Below are positions 6,733 through 8,928 of a stretch of 8,928 nt of DNA, in pieces. The notes under the pieces are model-generated. The model had not been told where the DNA came from. It made no database searches and saw only the letters and a program-made list of their open reading frames with translations. Numbering within the stretch: position 1 is the stretch's first letter; each line of letters begins with the position of its first letter. Source of the stretch: Holosporales bacterium (GTDB taxonomy: Bacteria > Pseudomonadota > Alphaproteobacteria > Paracaedibacterales > UBA11393); assembly GCA_003542655.1 (NCBI GenBank), contig DPKF01000047.1, positions 1,090 through 10,017 of the forward strand, read 5' to 3'. A program made the translations under genes and the position numbers.

Positions 6733-8286
6733 CTAATTTCCTGTAAACCAATGCTTACGTGCTTCCATAATAATGGTATTAGCAGCATCTTGAGACAAAC
6801 TATTTGTTCCAAGAATGTCTATTAATTCATCACTAGATAACTCTGCCAGATCATCAAGAGTAATAATTTTATTGCTCATAAAAATTTCTAAAGTATTTAA
6901 GTCTAAAAATTCAGACTTCTCTACAAGGTCAACAAGCTGTTGATCTACTTTTAATTTTTTAAGTTGGGAGTTTATTTTTTTATGATTACGCTCAACAGCT
7001 TCAAGTGCCCGTTTTTGAAGTTCTGCTGCTAAGTCTGCATCAAAACCTTCAATCGTTGCAAATTCTTCTAAATCAATATAAGCGACTTCATCAACTGTTA
7101 TAAAACCTTCATTGCATAGCAATTGTGCAAGCATTTCATCAACATCTAACTGCTCTTGGAATAATTTAACCAGTGCTTTGTTTTCTTGCAAACGGCGCGT
7201 TATATCTTCTTCTTCTGTTAAAATATCGATGCGCCAACCTGTTAGGATACTTGCTAAGCGTACGTTTTGTCCGCGACGACCAATAGCAAGACTTAGCTGA
7301 TCTTCTGCAACAATAACATCAACTTGATTTTTTTCTTCATCGATGACAACTTTAGCAACTTCTGCAGGTTGCAGGGCATTAACAATATATGAAGCCACAT
7401 CTTCTGACCACATAATGATATCAACTTTTTCACCTTGAAGCTCTTCAATAACAGATTGCACACGTGAACCGCGTACACCAACACAAGAACCAACAGGATC
7501 TACTGTTTCATCCGTTGTGTAAACAGACATTTTTGCACGGCTTCCAGGATCACGAGCAACAGCTTTAATTTCAATCGCCCCTTCATAAATTTCAGGCACT
7601 TCTTGTTCAAATAGTCTTGCCATCATCAAAGGGTCAATTCTTGACAGGCAAGCAATTGGTCCACGTGCTTCAGTATTGAGTTGAGTTAAAACGGCACGAA
7701 CACGATCGTCAGGTCTAAACGTTTCACGCGGTATAAGATCATCACGCCTGATGACACCTTCAGCTTGCCCAAGGTCAACAATAACATTTCCGTATTCAAT
7801 ACGTTTTACCGTACCGCTAACGATATAACCCACTTTATCTTGTAAGTTTTCTTGTTGACGTTCACGCTCGGCACCACGCACTTTTTGAAAAATAACTTGG
7901 CGTGCAGCCTGTGCCGCAATACGACCAAAGCTAATTGGCGGCAATTCTTCTTCTAACTCGTCACCAATTTGTGCTTCTGCGCATTTCAAGCGGGCATCTT
8001 TTGTGATCAGCTGCGTGCGGTCGTCTTCGACTTCATCGACAACAGTCATCACCTTCAGAAGCGTTAAGTCACCTGTAATATTATCAATGCAAGCGCGAAT
8101 ATCATACTCTGGACCATACTTCGTTCTAGCAGCACGTTGGATGGCTTGCTGCATGGCATCAAGAACTTGTTCTTTCTCAATACCCTTTTCGCGGGCAACC
8201 ATATCAGCCACACTTAAGAATTCATTTCTATGCGTTTTTTGTGCATCAATTTTTGCGTCTAATATATTTAATCTTCTACTTGCCAA
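6733..8286 (-). CDS. nusA: Transcription elongation/termination factor NusA
   Basis: RNA polymerase-binding factor for pausing, termination and antitermination. 517 residues. Order: RNAP-binding N-terminal domain (about 22-148, with VAREKGIEKEQVLDAM), S1 domain (about 152-216, YIVSGTVKRIEYGNVIVDLG), KH1 (about 220-300, core GSCVGVRGSRVQSVIEEL), KH2 (about 300-370, core AIGRRGQNVRLASILTGW), and two C-terminal acidic repeats (about 375-430, LCNEGFITVDEVAYIDLEEFATIEGFDADLA, and about 450-513). The start codon is TTG (8286-8284): a GAGGA site sits 7 nt before it, and no in-frame ATG or GTG occurs until well inside the N-terminal domain. This gives about 20 basic residues (ASRRLNILDAKIDAQKTHR) ahead of the usual family start. 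rimP ends 14 nt upstream and the ribosome-binding site lies in that gap. Confidence 0.97.
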   Translation of the reverse strand: MASRRLNILDAKIDAQKTHRNEFLSVADMVAREKGIEKEQVLDAMQQAIQRAARTKYGPEYDIRACIDNITGDLTLLKVMTVVDEVEDDRTQLITKDARLKCAEAQIGDELEEELPPISFGRIAAQAARQVIFQKVRGAERERQQENLQDKVGYIVSGTVKRIEYGNVIVDLGQAEGVIRRDDLIPRETFRPDDRVRAVLTQLNTEARGPIACLSRIDPLMMARLFEQEVPEIYEGAIEIKAVARDPGSRAKMSVYTTDETVDPVGSCVGVRGSRVQSVIEELQGEKVDIIMWSEDVASYIVNALQPAEVAKVVIDEEKNQVDVIVAEDQLSLAIGRRGQNVRLASILTGWRIDILTEEEDITRRLQENKALVKLFQEQLDVDEMLAQLLCNEGFITVDEVAYIDLEEFATIEGFDADLAAELQKRALEAVERNHKKINSQLKKLKVDQQLVDLVEKSEFLDLNTLEIFMSNKIITLDDLAELSSDELIDILGTNSLSQDAANTIIMEARKHWFTGN

Positions 8287-8293
8287 GGCTGTG

Positions 8294-8298
8294 TCCTC
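8294..8298 (-). promoter_or_regulatory. Shine-Dalgarno site that fixes the TTG start of nusA
   Basis: GAGGA on the minus strand lies 7 nt before TTG at 8286-8284 and just after the rimP stop. No other start codon is suitably placed, so this site identifies the unusual TTG as the initiator. Confidence 0.75.
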
Positions 8299-8300
8299 GT

Positions 8301-8774
8301 TTAAAATTCAGGTTTTATTTTTGCATTTTTAATATCAGCATAGGACAGATCAATATCTAAACTGCCATCAACTAATTCTTCTGGTACCACTAAATTGATA
8401 CCATGTTCATCAGCGCGTGCCAACGTCCCAATATACTTTTTTCTGCTTTTTATTAAAGTATGTGTATTTAAAGATACTTTTTTACCCACATTTTTAATAA
8501 AATGGTGTGGTTTTGTCAGTGGGCGTTCCATACCAGCAGAAGACATTTCTAAGCTATAGGCATCTTCTATTAAATCAATTTGATCTAATAGAATAGAGGT
8601 CAGCCTACTCACTTTTGTACAGTCTTCTAAGGTTATTTCAACACCATCGATGCGGTCAATCATAATCTGAAGCGTCTTATGCTTCACACCTGTTAATTGG
8701 ACACGAACAACCTCATACCCTTCTAAACGGTAAGGTTCTTCAATGTGCGCTTCAATCTTTTGTAAAATATCCAA
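8301..8774 (-). CDS. rimP: Ribosome maturation factor RimP
   Basis: Cytosolic factor needed for 30S subunit assembly. 157 residues, a normal full length. The N-terminal domain has LEGYEVVRVQLTG (17-29), LQIMIDRIDG (35-44) and the family signature around EDCTKVSRLTSILLD followed by YSLEMSSAGMERPL, a close match to the LEvSSpGldRPL consensus. The C-terminal SH3-like domain has KKYIGTL and ends with ADIKNAKIKPEF. The start is TTG (8774-8772). An in-frame TGA lies five codons upstream and there is no ATG or GTG between it and the conserved region, so TTG is the best choice, although no clear ribosome-binding site precedes it. It heads the rimP-nusA-infB operon. I see no convincing promoter in the 154 nt available upstream. 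Confidence 0.95.
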   Translation of the reverse strand: MDILQKIEAHIEEPYRLEGYEVVRVQLTGVKHKTLQIMIDRIDGVEITLEDCTKVSRLTSILLDQIDLIEDAYSLEMSSAGMERPLTKPHHFIKNVGKKVSLNTHTLIKSRKKYIGTLARADEHGINLVVPEELVDGSLDIDLSYADIKNAKIKPEF

Positions 8775-8852
8775 AGTACTTAATAATCTTCATCTATATC
8801 AATGTAAAATAACATTTTTATCAACAATATGCAAGATTTTTTCATGCACACT

Positions 8853-8867
8853 GCAATATAATATTGC
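8853..8867. repeat. Perfect palindrome upstream of rimP
   Basis: GCAATAT-A-ATATTGC is a perfect 7-bp inverted repeat with a single central base, about 80 nt before the rimP start. It contains a TATATT -10-like sequence on the minus strand, without a good -35 box. It is not followed by a T-run, so it is more like an operator than a terminator. The other sequence in 8775-8928 shows nothing firm apart from a 10-base palindrome AAGCTAGCTT at 8918-8927. Confidence 0.35.
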
Positions 8868-8928
8868 TTACTGATGCTAGGCTGTTTATTAATACAGACT
8901 GTTTTTTTAATGAATGTAAGCTAGCTTT

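Noticed and set aside
8003..8332. 109-residue plus-strand open frame across the nusA start
   Set aside because: It is antisense to well-conserved nusA and the rimP end, with Ser-rich composition typical of a reverse shadow of a real gene.
8752..8793. Thirteen-codon leader frame beginning with ATG and overlapping the rimP start
   Set aside because: It has no ribosome-binding site and no run of regulatory codons, and a frame this short is expected by chance.
1..8928. CRISPR array, tRNA, rRNA or known riboswitch
   Set aside because: No regularly spaced repeats, cloverleaf or conserved RNA core was seen on reading both strands of the non-coding parts.

Overview
The window looks like the chromosome of an AT-rich alphaproteobacterium, plausibly a host-associated one of the Rickettsiales/Holosporales type. 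RimP carries the alphaproteobacterial-style motifs DCTKVSR and LEMSSAGMERPL, NusA has two C-terminal acidic repeats, and IF-2 has a long charged N-terminal part. Third positions and intergenic DNA are AT-rich. The taxonomic placement is inference from recalled family features, not from a search.

Layout. Positions 1-341 hold no intact gene and look decayed. A near-consensus promoter (342-370) then drives a single plus-strand gene (401-1342). Its product has a signal peptide followed by what reads as a class I SAM-dependent methyltransferase fold. Everything else is on the minus strand. Read in the direction of transcription (right to left) the order is rimP (8774-8301), nusA (8286-6733), infB (6710-4170), lnt (4097-2634), rpiB (2623-2192) and a small secreted Gln-rich coiled-coil protein (2108-1506). 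The two convergent ends share one strong bidirectional hairpin terminator at 1455-1484.

How the genes fit together. rimP-nusA-infB is the conserved transcription/translation operon: 30S maturation, transcription elongation/termination factor, and initiation factor 2. The small ylxR gene that often sits between nusA and infB is absent (22 nt gap). The rbfA-truB-rpsO-pnp tail usually found after infB is replaced by lnt-rpiB. lnt (last step of lipoprotein maturation) and rpiB (pentose phosphate pathway) are 10 nt apart and probably translationally coupled. A weak hairpin followed by a T-rich stretch lies between infB and lnt.

Most of the window is ordinary housekeeping DNA. I see no CRISPR array, tRNA, rRNA, intact insertion sequence or recognisable defence system. 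The least familiar items are the exported methyltransferase-like protein, the secreted four-cysteine coiled-coil protein, an Lnt that stops before the usual last membrane helix and carries an A10 tract near its start, and TTG start codons on both rimP and nusA.
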